A stretch of DNA of 64,000 nucleotides, taken from NCBI GenBank assembly GCA_024449915.1, contig JAMZAV010000305.1, positions 372,001 to 436,000 of the forward strand. The letters run 5' to 3'. The position numbers and the translations under genes are program-made. This document shows positions 11,550 through 21,998 of the stretch, piece by piece; the first letter of the stretch is position 1; the number at the start of each line of letters is the position of its first letter. The notes below the pieces were generated by a model. The model ran no database searches. It worked only from the letters and a program-made list of their open reading frames with translations, and had not been told where the DNA came from. The stretch comes from Sweltsa coloradensis (taxonomy: Eukaryota > Arthropoda > Insecta > Plecoptera > Chloroperlidae).

Positions 11550-11905
11550 AATTAAACGAGGGAGCGGAGCGACCGAGTGTCTCCATTCAACTCAAACGGC
11601 TCTCATTCTGTGATTCTGTCTGTCTGTCTGTCTGTACGTCGAAAATCAGCCGAACCGCTGAACAGATTGCGCTGAAATTTTTAACAGACATCCGGTTCGA
11701 GTTTACTAAGAACTGTTAACAAAATCAGCTTGATCCATTTGCGATTTAAGCCTACAATAAATAAAAATGTGATTTTTAATAATATCAATGGCATTTGTTT
11801 CGTAGCAGTTAGCGGGACGAGGGTGACGTGGCCTGCATGGCCCAGTAGTAACCATTTAGCCTACAGCACGGATGGATGGGGTTCGATACCCGTCAGTTCT
11901 AACTT
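11550..11905 (+). mobile_element. H-like repeat joined to a tRNA-like SINE head
   Basis: It begins GAGGGAGCGGAGCGACCGAG followed by a TCTG microsatellite and ATTGCGCTGAAATTTTTAAC, a layout reminiscent of the H1/H2 inner core. At about 11830-11905 there is a separate tRNA-like segment with A box TGGCCCAGTAG and B box GGTTCGATACC. Whether the two parts are one element is unclear. Confidence 0.45.
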
Positions 11906-12188
11906 TTTTATATAGAGTGAGTTCCTGTGACGGTCCGGTTTTAGAAGTCAAAACACTTGGCTAACTCACTCGTTTAACAACGACTTTGGCGTTTCCCTAG
12001 TTTATTTAAACGTGTCATCAACTCAGTTGCACTGCACCTTCTCAATCTTTCTTTGTTTATTAGTGTAGCTATTCGTGTGGTCCACAGGCAGCTTGTTTTA
12101 TTTTGTTTGTTATTGATTCGCTCATCACCCACCTTCGCACCATACGTCACAGTTTACTTATTTCCTTGTTACACTCTTGTGCAAATAA

Positions 12189-12193
12189 AGAGA

Positions 12194-12238
<45 letters not shown>
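12189..12238. repeat. (GA)n microsatellite
   Basis: About 24 GA units with one GT interruption. The Arg-Glu repeat frame across it is a simple-repeat artefact. Confidence 0.9.
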
Positions 12239-12241
<3 letters not shown>

Positions 12242-12446
12242 GACTTTTAAATGATTTGTTTTGACTTTGAGTTATTTTCATTTTTTGATCGACAGTCGAC
12301 AAGTTATCGGAAACAAAAATCCTCAATGTCGTCGGTTCTGGAATGGCACACGTACAAAGCCTATTATTAAATTTAAAATCGAAAGCCTGTCTAGAAAATT
12401 TGCAATTTGACTAGATTGACGGTAGAGTTTGACTAAACTCAGATTC

Positions 12447-12828
12447 CCCGTCTGGGCCCGGGGTAGAATTTGGCCTAGACCATGCATGGCTCTGCTAATC
12501 GTAAAAGGCGAGTCAAGAGAAAAAGTCCACCTCGCAAACATCAGCTAGTATGAAAGGTAGTATTTTACTCCCCGAAAATAGAGGCGAGCTCTGGCAATCG
12601 TCGTCGGGGACCTTGCCCCCTTCCCTTGACGACCCCTCGACGACGATGACGAGAATGACACCACGAACGATGACGAAGACAATGACGACCGCGACGTGAG
12701 AACCCCCTTTCCTCCCCTTACCCGTGGCTGGTTCTGACCAGCATGGGCCTCTTCCCCCCCCCCCCACAGGTTAGAGTGGTGCATTACAACCTAACGGATG
12801 ACGCGTCCTTAATCCAAATAAACCAAAA
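12447..12828 (+). mobile_element. SINE-B retroposon copy
   Basis: Starts CCCCGTCTGGGCCCGGGGTA and ends with GACGCGTCCTTAATCCAAAT then AAACCAAAA. Internal landmarks are GGCTCTGCTAATCGTAAAAG, CTGGCAATCGTCGTCGGGG and CTAGAGTGGTGCATTA. Five other copies lie at 38769, 52284, 54868, 55314 and 60425, all in plus orientation and all ending at the same A-rich 3' sequence, while 5' ends vary. That fits 3'-anchored retroposition. Parent LINE unknown. Confidence 0.75.
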
Positions 12829-13289
12829 CTCAAATATCCAACAGTGCTTATTACAATAGTTCAAATTTGAAAACATTTCTTGCTTTGTATTTTTTAATTA
12901 TTGATGACTATTGAAAAACTCGCCACGTCCTTCGCAGTAGAAAAGTGGCACGCCCTGTATAACTTAGTCACAACATTCTCTAGAATGCTGACGTGCAGTC
13001 TGGCTAATGTAGTTCTCAGTTGTGTGTTTAGCACCCACCACGTGTTGGAAACCGTGAAGTGACACGTGCCACGTGTTGCTATAGCAACGTGCCAACGTGG
13101 TAACACTCAAAGCCCTTGCGACGAGCGTCTTGCAACATGGGTGGTTGTAGACAATTATTTCTTAATCTGTCAATCATCGTGTTGCTTTGTAATATCGTTG
13201 AGACTAGGGCGACTTTGTAGGAGCTTTACTATGCACATAAAACTTTGAATAATGACGCCGTTAGAGTGTTGCGCGAAAGACTTAGATCG

Positions 13290-13400
13290 TCAGTCGATGC
13301 CGATAATCGGCAATCCTGGCTGAAGGTTTTCCCAAGTCAAAGATCAACTGCTTATTTTGCGTAACCATTGGGCATTCCTTCACAACTATTCTCACACCAT
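13290..13400 (+). mobile_element. SINE-A fragment
   Basis: Contains CGGCAATCCTGGCTGAAGG, the SINE-A junction between tRNA-like head and body, followed by TTGGGCATTCCTTCACAAC. The tRNA-like promoter part is not recognisable here. Confidence 0.55.
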
Positions 13401-13817
13401 GACAAGACGTTTGGTTCGTTTCCTCAAATACGTATTTTATTGTGGAAAAAGATTTTACCAGAGCACGATTGCGAGCATAATGTCAATCGGTTGTGTCCGA
13501 TTAGGTACCGGTCCGGTACGATGACAACTTCGTAGCTAGATACCAGTTCTTTTTAACTGTTTCAATAAGTAAATAATTTAATAACATGGACATGGACCTC
13601 ACCAATCCCGTAAATATCCGTTGTCATACAATTTGCAATTCTGTACAAAATCGACAACCGAGAAGGCTACTTTTTGAGTGGACTATATTTATGATCGTGA
13701 ACCAATAAGATAACTACTAACGAACCTATTTGAACAAGCAAATAAAAAGAAAACATTAACTGAGGAAGTCTATGTAACGTCCCACGTAATCGGTACATTG
13801 CAAAATTTAATAAATAA

Positions 13818-14436
13818 TTGGATGAGCGTAGCGAGCGGAGCGAGCGGAGCGAAGATTCCATTTCACTACACTGGAGAAAAAAATCCGGAATGTTTTTTTT
13901 TTCTTTCTTTCTTTCTGTATTTTTGTCTGTTTGTTAACACGATTCCGGCTAAACCGATACTCCGATTGCGATGAAATTTTATGGAGGTCTTCGAAATCTC
14001 TGAACTTAGAACTGCCACGTTTTTGAGCACAATCGGAAAATTATTTCTCATCAAAATCGCAATTTTACGATTTTTTTCGATTTTTTAAAAATTTCTTCGA
14101 CTTATAACACCTACATGCTTTATCCGATTTTGATGATTTTTTCACAGAACCATAATTTTATGAATTAAGATATTCTTGTAAAATTTGAGCGCAATCGAAT
14201 AACTATTTCTTATGAAAATCGAAATCTTACGATTTTTTCTTTTTTAAAATTACGATTAATTAAAAAAATTAAAGATAAAAGTTTATTTTTGATTTAATTT
14301 ATATTAATTTAAAAAAAATCTTCAACTGATTAATGATTTTTTCACAGAACAACAGAAAATCCATATAACACAATGGTATCTCAATGCACCAATTACGCTC
14401 ATCCAACAACGCGGCGGGACTTAAGCGTTTTCCTAG
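13818..14436 (+). mobile_element. H1 Helitron-like (HINE-type) element
   Basis: Starts TTGGATGAGCG, then GAAGATTCCATTTCACTACA, and ends CGCTCATCCAACAACGCG, GCGGGACTTAAGCGTTTTCCTAG, with AACGC/GCGTT able to pair. Inner core: CTGAACTTAGAACTGCCACG. The flanks are AATAAATAA before and TTAATTAC after, with no duplicated target bases beyond AT-rich sequence. It lies 129 bp upstream of the 14566 exon. Confidence 0.7.
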
Positions 14437-14565
14437 TTAATTACTTTTTAGTGTTTCTAGCTATGCTCTTTGTGCAGCTAGTAGGCGCAGATGATCAAAC
14501 CATCTCTCCGGATATCTACTGAACCACAGTCTTTTAAAAATCTTTCTTTCCTCTCGTGTTTCCAG

Positions 14566-14767
14566 GTGATGGATATGATCAACATGTTCTCCAAGCAGAG
14601 GGGTCGTGTGATCGAGTACCGGGAGATCCTCTACGGCTACCACCGTCTGAACCCTGTGCACGGTGCCGACTACATCCTGGACCTGCTGCTGGTCTACAAG
14701 AAGTACAGGGGCAGGAAGATGACGGTGCCCGTCAGGAGGCACGTCTACCTTCAGCAGCAGTTCACGG
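14566..14767 (+). CDS. CHSY1: Chondroitin sulfate synthase, internal exon
   Basis: This exon encodes VMDMINMFSKQRGRVIEYRE, then ILYGYHRLNPVHGADYILDL and LLVYKKYRGRKMTVPVRRHV, ending YLQQQFT(G). It matches human MEMINANAKTRGRIIDFKEIQYGYRRVNPMYGAEYILDLLLLYKKHKGKKMTVPVRRHAYLQQTFS almost residue for residue, the best-conserved exon in the window. Enters in phase 0 after CGTGTTTCCAG, leaves in phase 1 (ACG G|GTAAAC). The region is the start of the C-terminal GalNAc-transferase half (PF05679-type family). GC content is clearly higher than in the surrounding intron. Confidence 0.97.
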
Positions 14768-15229
14768 GTAAACATGGCAGGTGGCGCACGGCTGATTCGC
14801 AGGGATCAAAGCAGTCTCTCGTGCGAAGTTCATATTAATAACAAACAAAAGTCTGCTGTTACTTTGCGAAAAGCAGATTGAGGAACATAACAAATATTGT
14901 GACAAAATTAATATGCAACCAGCTCGTGGATTAACGAGTAGACACTCACGAGAAGTTCATATCTACAACAAACAATCTGTTGGTGCTTGATATTTGTTAT
15001 CTTTTCAATGAAGAGGTCTAGTATCTTTCGAGCAATTAGTAATTTGTGCTACTCAATAAGATATAGTAATTCGATATTTACGTGAGACAATAATGTGGTG
15101 TCGTATTTATTTTATGACATGAATTGAAGTATGATTCTTTTCAGTCAGCATGTACTAGTTTTCTACAGATAAGCAGCGAGTGGTCTAAAAGGCGACTTAA
15201 AGCACAACAGTAGTTTTATAACAGGCTTG

Positions 15230-15440
15230 TGGATAACCTACCTATAGGGACAATACATCAAATGCCTATCTTCAGGTGACTATAATTAATTCTAGGTGTT
15301 TGGGGTTAGGGTAGTTGTGAAGGGTATGTAAAGGCTGATTAGAGGACTCAATCTTTCTTTCAGTTGGGGTTGCTGCATGGTGGCTGCCCGACGGGTATAT
15401 ATAGCCGACGACGACTTTCTGAATCATAATCTCGTGAGCT
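15230..15440 (-). mobile_element. Decayed SINE-A copy
   Basis: Landmarks of the SINE-A body in order: ATGCCTATCTTCAGGTG, TTGTGAAGGGTATG, GAGGACTCAATC, then a degenerate head ending CTCGTGAGCTACGCATGAGC. The B box is lost. Confidence 0.45.
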
Positions 15441-16204
15441 ACGCATGAGCTATAATACGTATTATGTTGAGAATAGATTATGGGCACTGGGTAGATATTG
15501 TGGTTTGTGGTTGCACACTACAGCTGATGTTGATATCAATGAAGGGTTGACATTTGGATCAAGATATAACAATAACAAAGTTTTTCTTGCATTGATGCTA
15601 GAAGATGCTCTATTATTGGAACCTGTGTTAGGTTTCATTGGTTTTCTAAATAGATATATAATTATGACTCACACAAAAAAGGTGGTTCAATTTTTAATTA
15701 TAACACACATACATTAGATACGAAAGAAAAACAGACATTGCTCTTTAGTATTTTAAGTGCCCCATGCAGAACAGGACACATAAACGATTGATCAAAGAAA
15801 CAGAAAGTCATATATAAACAAACACAGCCAGTCAATATAAATAGCGAACTATAAGAAGTGCTAGTATGAAGCCTTCGTTCATAAAAAAATGTCTGTTACT
15901 TGCGACATCAAATGGAGATGAAACTGTTTTAACTTTTTGTTATTGGTAACAAGTAGATCCCTGTAAACTGTAATGGACCATTGGCCATCCCCATTGCTAT
16001 TTTAAATATTTGTGTTTTCGCGCCAAATATAAAGACCACATGTTACAAATTCAATATCAACATGCGAAGGGAAGTGAGGTTACGTGAGGTCAGTGTCACT
16101 GAACGCTCGGGAGTGTAAACGAAGTCGATTTAATGGACCGTGAAATATCAATGACCGGTGACCCAACTACCTCTCCAAGTGCTATACTACATTGATTTGT
16201 TATC

Positions 16205-16390
16205 CGAGTTGTATATCGCTTAGGTAGCTTCTGCGGAAGTGCGCAAGACAATAATTCCGGACGTCCAAGATCGATTCCCGCCACCGGCAATCCAAACTAA
16301 AATGCGTTTTTTAAATGTTCTTTCAGTTCATAATGCGAATGCTGTTTAGTCATTTCAAATTGCCCACGAACATTGCCTTCTAACAATCCT
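16205..16390 (+). mobile_element. SINE-A copy, plus orientation
   Basis: B-box-like AAGATCGATTCCCG followed by CCACCGGCAATCC and a shortened body with CATTGCCTTC. The A box is TAGGTAGCTTCTGCGG-like and diverged. Confidence 0.55.
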
Positions 16391-17206
16391 AAAACTACTA
16401 AAACCACACACTATGGTATAAATTCATTTAATTTTCTCTGGAATCGGTTTCCTAGAAATTTTAAAACAAATCCATATACTTAAAAAATAAAATAATACAG
16501 TAATACTAGACAACTAAGTTTCCAAGTATCTTAAATCTACGAAATTAACACAAGTTGAGCTATTTGATTCATAAGCCACATGGCACAATGATTGACGTAG
16601 TCAACACCATTGGTCAAGTGCTGACAACATTTGTTATAAATTATCATGAAAACAATTAGATAAAAATGTGCCCTGTGTTATTATGTCCTCTAAGTGCCAA
16701 TCAACTCTTCCGTTCCTGCTCCCTTCTCGGGGATCTTCAAAGGACCGCTAGAACTAAATTAATTCAATAATAGTTTAACACAGTAATTTGCTGTATTCTT
16801 CGAGGCTACTTAATTTTGTAAAACAAAGTGGTAATTACCGACGATGACGTGTTATATTCTTGTAATCATTAACGAGAACTTTGTGCTCTGTAATTTAATT
16901 TTCATTCCACGATGTCATTGTTCTAAATTCTAACCGTGAGTCACAACACAAAACCATTACGCTTATAAAAACGCATTTGCCAATCGTTGGATTTTATACA
17001 CATGATCAGCATTTTACCAATGATCCAATAAAGATACAAGACACGAATGCATAGACATTAATCATTAGCTAATTGAATTGAATAAAACAAATAAATTATG
17101 ACACGTGGTGACAGTTTCATTTTAAAAGATGTTATTACTATCCATTAATTGCTGTGGATATGAAACCAAGAAGCTGTAAGAAATGTAAAGCACAAATCTG
17201 TTCCAG

Positions 17207-18267
17207 GTTTAGAAATCCGGGAAACTCTGGAAGGGGTCGAGGTTCAACTTCCGTCCACTGAAGACGAGCACAACGAAGAAGCAGAGGAACGAGAAGAAGA
17301 GGACAGAGAGTCAACCGAAGAAGATACTCCCGAGCCCCTCCAGAACACCTTCAGGAACGCCTTCCAAGATGGCCTCCTCAAGATCGGCGAAAACCTCCCC
17401 TCGCTGCTACGATCTCGTCAGTCCAACCACAAACAATTCCGTGTAAAAGACAAGCTGATCAACTTCATCCTCCCTCTTTCCGGTCGCTTTGAAACTTTCC
17501 AGCGATTTCTTTCCTTTTTCGAAGAAGTTTGCTTACAAAACGACGAGAGTGTGTCTCTGACGTTAGTGTTGTTCTCGTCAGTAGAGGAAAACAGTTTCAA
17601 CAAGACTATGGTGTTGGTTAAATCCCTTCAGACGCGCTACCCTATGTCCCCCATCCGAGTGATACCCGTGTTCGAGCCCTTTGCCCGCGCGAGGGCGTTG
17701 CAGCTGGGCGCCGCTCAGTGTAACCACAGCGAAGATCTCCTCTTCTTCGTCGACGTGGACATCGTCTTCACCAGAGCGTCGCTCCAGAGAATCAGGGCCA
17801 ACACGATCCTCGGGAAACAGGCGTACTTCCCGATAGTCTACAGCGAGTTCGACCCGACGGTGGTCTACGCGCACATGGGGATGTCGTCGTCCCCCAACCA
17901 CTTCGTCGTCGACGAGGACAGCGGCTACTGGAGACAATACGGGTTCGGTATAGCAGCGATCTACAAGAGCGACCTCGTGAGGGTCGGCGGACTGAACACG
18001 ACGATACGAGGCTGGGGCAAGGAGGACGTGGATCTCTTCGACAGGGTCGTGGGTTCGAACCTCACCGTGTTCAGGGCGACGGACCCACATCTCGTGCACG
18101 TGTTCCACATCGTGGAGTGCGACCCCAAGCTTGACCCCTCGCAGCTGCGGATGTGCAGGGGGACTAGGGTGGACACTTACGGCGGAGTCAGACAATTGGC
18201 CGATTATATTTACAGTCATACTAGTGTAATGCAATTTGCTAAGAATAAAAGCAAACCTCCTTCGTGA
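17207..18267 (+). CDS. CHSY1: Chondroitin sulfate synthase, last exon with GalNAc-transferase domain
   Basis: This exon completes the protein (residues 228-580 of the visible part) and stops at TGA 18265-18267. Conserved landmarks: INFILPLSGRF, LLFFVDVDIVF with the metal-binding DVD at 410-412 (17752-17760), RANTILGKQAYFPIVYS, YWRQYGFGIAAIYKSDLVRV, GWGKEDVDLF with W497-D503 (18013-18033), CDPKLDPSQLRMCRGTR and TYGGVRQLA. In the family this C-terminal domain adds GalNAc to the growing chondroitin chain in the Golgi lumen. Asn sequons occur at CNHSE, NTT and NLT. A very acidic linker (residues 246-267) precedes the domain and appears longer than in human CHSY1. GC-rich compared with its introns. 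CHPF-type subunits are an alternative, but the intact DVD favours CHSY1/3. Confidence 0.97.
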
Positions 18268-18272
18268 TCTCA

Positions 18273-18278
18273 ATTAAA
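18273..18278 (+). promoter_or_regulatory. Candidate polyadenylation signal ATTAAA
   Basis: ATTAAA lies six bases after the CHSY stop codon. It would give a very short 3' UTR. An AATAAA at 19010-19015 is an alternative about 740 bp further on. The sequence cannot decide which is used. Confidence 0.3.
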
Positions 18279-18689
18279 GTCTAATTATTTTTCATGTGGG
18301 TGTTCCTTGATGTTAATATTTTCGAGATTTCAAATTTGTTTACAATGTCTTACTCCTACTTTCAGGAATAGTTAGTTCTCGACTGCATTGCAACTGCTGA
18401 AGTCAGTACGAATTGTGTCATTGTGTCAAGGAGTCGCTGAAATGAAAGATCTAGTTATGGTTTCAATATCACACATTCCTGATTATATCGGGCAGGATCC
18501 ACTGAATCTCGTAGTGGTCTCCAAAACACCTAGTTTGAAGAGGGGCATGCAATTGTCTCTGGGCAGATTACCCACGATAAATTTTGACTCCGTCATTGAG
18601 GGGGTAAAGCCACTAAACGAAACATACCTCAACGCTCATCCAGCATGCTCACATATTATGCACATTACATCTCTTGTCTAAAGGTTTAG

Positions 18690-18850
18690 AGTCCCTGCTT
18701 CCTTCCAGTTTCGAATCCCGCTTCAGGAAGAAGTTTGTTAACTTCGAGTGTGTAAACGGTGACTAAAGCCGTCCTAACAACGAAGAACGTAAATACAATG
18801 AAATATTCTGGCGTCGCCTGCGAGTTGATTGTACCCAACCAAGTGGTCTA
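18690..18850 (+). mobile_element. SINE-E fragment
   Basis: Contains TTTCGAATCCCGCTTCAGG, then GTGTAAACGGTGACTAAAGC, CCGTCCTAACAACGAAG and ATTCTGGCGTCG. These match in order the body of the SINE-E copy at 25366-25725. Either in the CHSY 3' UTR or intergenic. Confidence 0.6.
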
Positions 18851-19335
18851 TATATATTTCCTAGTTCCAATTACGATCTCAGCAGGTTTCGACCAGCATT
18901 GGTTCGGTCTGCTCTAAAAATTGAAGTGGGTGTAACTTACTTTAAATACGAATTTATGTATTTTATTTATTTATTACATTTCGCCCCTTATGTTCACTGT
19001 TCAGTAACAAATAAATCTATAAATTCCAATTTCCAAGCACACACACACACACCAGTCTACTTCTTGGCAATTCCTATACCTTGCAACGTTCTGTTCACAA
19101 AAACATAATCAAACATGTTGTATCAATGTATTTTATCATCAAATATCGAGAGAGAATATCGAAACGAGGTTACGAGCTTCTATGATTATAGCGTAGACCT
19201 GTATATAAATCTTTTTATTGATTTTCATAAAAACCTTGCGATATTCAACAAAACGGTTCAAGTCAAATTTGAAATCGACTTTGAACAAGCAAATGATGTT
19301 TTTAAAAAACAAATTTAACCTGCGTTTCGCCATAA
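18851..19335. other. Unremarkable AT-rich intergenic sequence
   Basis: A CA microsatellite near 19038-19052 and short spurious frames only. Nothing else supported. Confidence 0.5.
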
Positions 19336-20117
19336 TTGGATGAGCGAAGCGAAGACTTCAATTTCACCGACCCCCCAAAAAATTTAGCTCGGGTGTTTTT
19401 TTGTTTTTTTTGTTGTTTTTTTGTTGTTTTTTTGTTTGTTTTTCCGTCTGTTTGTTCACTCTCTACCGGGCAAACGGCATATCCGATCTTGATGAAAATT
19501 TGAGGGGACCTTCGAAATCTCTGAACTTAGACTTGCTACGTTTTTGGGTACAATCGAAGAAATATTTCTCATGAATATCGTACTTTTACGATTTTTTTCG
19601 ATTTTTAGTGCGATATTTTCGTGACATTTGGGCCGATTCTGACCAAACGGGTGGGGCTACAACGTTCATATTTCACATGGACATTAAGGTAATGGTGATG
19701 TATTGCTTTCTGAAAGAAAAAGTTGAAAAAGTTGGCCAGAATATATAGAAATAAAGCTTTTAATATAAGTTTTTTGATTTTTTGTACGATATTTTCGTGT
19801 CATTTGGGCCAATTCTGACCAAACGGGTGGGGCTACAACGTTCATATTATACATGGACATTAAGGTTATGGTGATGTAGTACCTTTTGAAAGAAAAATTT
19901 GAAAAAGCTAGCCAGAATTCATAGAAATGAAGCTTTTAATATAAGTTTTTTACGGTAAATAATACCAATTAACAAGAAACAATAAAAACTTGACAACAAT
20001 CACCTACAATGCGTAGGCAGCAAAACAAAGCACTTGCAAAAGTAAAGATATCCCACACAAACTAAAAACTTTAAAAAGCTCATCCATCAACGCGGCGGGA
20101 CTTTAGCGTTTTCCTAG
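19336..20117 (+). mobile_element. H2 Helitron-like element, full length
   Basis: Starts TTGGATGAGCGAAGCGAAGA and ends CATCAACGCGGCGGGACTTT, then AGCGTTTTCCTAG. It contains the H2 core (GAAATCTCTGAACTTAGACT) and a 177-bp internal direct repeat (GGGCCRATTCTGACCAAACG at about 19629 and 19806). Flanks CGCCATAA / TTTAGTC show no target duplication. No coding sequence. Confidence 0.75.
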
Positions 20118-21160
20118 TTTAGTCAATTGGCGTACTGATCTTGCAGTGATATGTTAGGCATCGAATTACGGAAATCGTTACCCTAAACCCTAAATCGTTC
20201 TTAATCTTATCCATAGAATCGTGCCCAACTGAAGGGTATGGCGAGAATCTGCTAAGCAGAAACCTCGCTAACGATGATTGACAACTAGTAGTAACTTTGA
20301 ATAGGGGGAGCTGACTAGTTCTTTCTAAGCGTCATATTCTAATTGACACGCGTAGTTTTTTCTCCCCCTTGTTGTTCTGATACATACATGTGGGTAATTT
20401 AAGAGGTGAGGTTTTAGATTTTTGACGTCGGATATCCCAAATGAAATTATCAGGAATAAGGATAGGGGGTTGGTCTTTAACTAACAGATTTACTCACGGA
20501 GGAGACTCAATTGTAACTTTCCAAGTATTGGATAATATGTAAAATTATGATTACCATCATTGGAATCCGCCCCAAGGACAATACACGATTTTTAAAATCA
20601 CCAGCGCCGTCTGTATCGTGCGCAAATCAAAATAGAAGGAAGGGGTATAGCAACTACTTCAGCATATGTGGACTCTGCTGTAAGCGTTCTACGAGGAATT
20701 CCGTTTTTTTTTTAGGTTCAAGACACAACTAACGAGCATAGCATACATGCAAGAACAGAAGGGCACTAACTAAATGCAATCAGAAGAGATAAAATTAAAC
20801 ATACAAACCGTTTTAAACCAAGTGAATTTGTTAACTTTACTAAACACAGTTTAAGTATAGGTACTATCTGTTTGTAATCGTGATACTTCCCTTCAATGCT
20901 GGCTGTTCATAACATTACCATGGCATAGGGCAACGGTTCTTAAACTTTTTGAAGCGCCCCCCCCCCCCCATCCCCTCTATCAAGTGTCAAAAATAGTATT
21001 TCTGATTTAGCATCATTTTAATGTTTAACCAAATTTTGCGGTTCAATTTTTTCTGAATGGGCCTACAATCTACATGCATTTGTGTAAATTACTAATTTCT
21101 TATCTTATCAATGTGAGCAATTCACCAGATATCACGAAAATAAAAGGTTTATAAAATTAA
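20118..21160. other. Intergenic; contains one solitary hAT-like terminus
   Basis: At about 20932-20970 the sequence AACGGTTCTTAAACTTTTTG followed by a C run resembles one end of a hAT transposon. I found no matching inverted end, so it is probably truncated. The rest has no recognised feature. Confidence 0.4.
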
Positions 21161-21998
21161 TTGGATGAGCGAAGCGAAGACTTCAATTTCACTTATGTTT
21201 TTTTTTTCACTTACGTCACCCCAAGAAAAATAGCTCTGGTGTTTTGTTTTTTCTTAGGTTTTTTTGTCCGTTTGTTCGCTCTCTACCGGGCTAATGGGGA
21301 AGCGATCTTGATGAAAATTGGAGGGGACCTTCGAAATCTCTGAACTTGGACTTCCCACGTTTTTTGGTACAATCGATCAAATATATCTTAATATGATTAT
21401 CGTACTTTTACGATTTTTTTCAATTTTAAATGAGATATTTTCGTGATATTTGGCAAACGGCTGCTCCGATCTTGATGAAACTTTATGGGAACGTTTAAAA
21501 TCACTGCAATTATATATGGTATGATTTTAGAGACATTTGAAGAACTATTTCTCATAGAAATCGGACTTTTAGGATTTTTTCGATTTGTAATGCGATATTT
21601 TCGTGATATTTGGCCCGATTCTGACCAAACGGGTGGGGCTACAACATTCATATCTTGCATGGACATTAAAGTAATGGTGGTGTACCTTTTGAAAGAAAAA
21701 CAACAATTTAGCCAGAATCCATAGAAATAAAGGTTTTAAATGTGAGTTTTTTGAGGTGTATAATAATTAACAAGTACCTAACTATAGAAACTTGACAAAA
21801 CAATCCCCTACAATGCGTTCAAAAAACAAATCTTCGGGCCTCCAGATATTTTACATTCTATTGGTATTACCATAGCAATTAATACTACTTTATAAAAATT
21901 ATCCTAATTTAACAAAAATGATTTTGCAATGGGACTTGAAAAAGTAAGGAGACCCTACGCATACTAAAATTTACAAAAACGTTCGCGAAGCGGCCTAG
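21161..21998 (+). mobile_element. H2 Helitron-like element, diverged 3' end
   Basis: Starts TTGGATGAGCGAAGCGAAGA and carries the H2 core twice in altered form. It ends GTTCGCGAAGCGGCCTAG instead of the GCGTTTTCCTAG terminus. The same GCGAAGCGGCC variant end occurs near 35216 and 43450, so a sub-family of 3' ends exists. Confidence 0.65.

Larger units (their letters stand above)
5974..14565 (+). other. CHSY intron 3, 8.6 kb and repeat-filled
   Basis: Bounded by a canonical GTGAGG donor and a CGTGTTTCCAG acceptor. It holds an H2 Helitron-like copy, two probable hAT MITEs, SINE-A, SINE-B and tRNA-like repeats, GA and G runs and an H1 copy (entered separately). Long stretches (6977-7620, 7930-8660, 9051-10190, 10391-11020, 12829-13290) show no exon-like open frame. 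Confidence 0.8.
14768..17206 (+). other. CHSY intron 4
   Basis: A 2,439-bp intron with canonical GTAAAC donor and TCTGTTCCAG acceptor. It contains a minus-strand SINE-A body (about 15230-15440) and a plus-strand SINE-A copy (about 16205-16390). The remainder, including 16400-17190, is AT-rich without recognisable features. Confidence 0.7.

Noticed and set aside
12053..12250. Small protein with Arg-Glu repeats
   Set aside because: The repeat is translation of a GA microsatellite.
12513..12784. Gly/Ser/Val-rich frames, also at 38856, 54932 and 55312
   Set aside because: They recur only because SINE-B recurs. Frames are broken differently in each copy.
17578..18273. 231-codon open frame on the minus strand
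   Set aside because: It is exactly antisense to the last chondroitin synthase exon. The plus strand has clear family homology and motifs; the minus frame is a by-product of GC-rich codon usage.
18388..18681. 97-codon frame just downstream of the chondroitin synthase stop
   Set aside because: No family recognised; lies in probable 3' UTR or intergenic DNA running into a SINE-E fragment.
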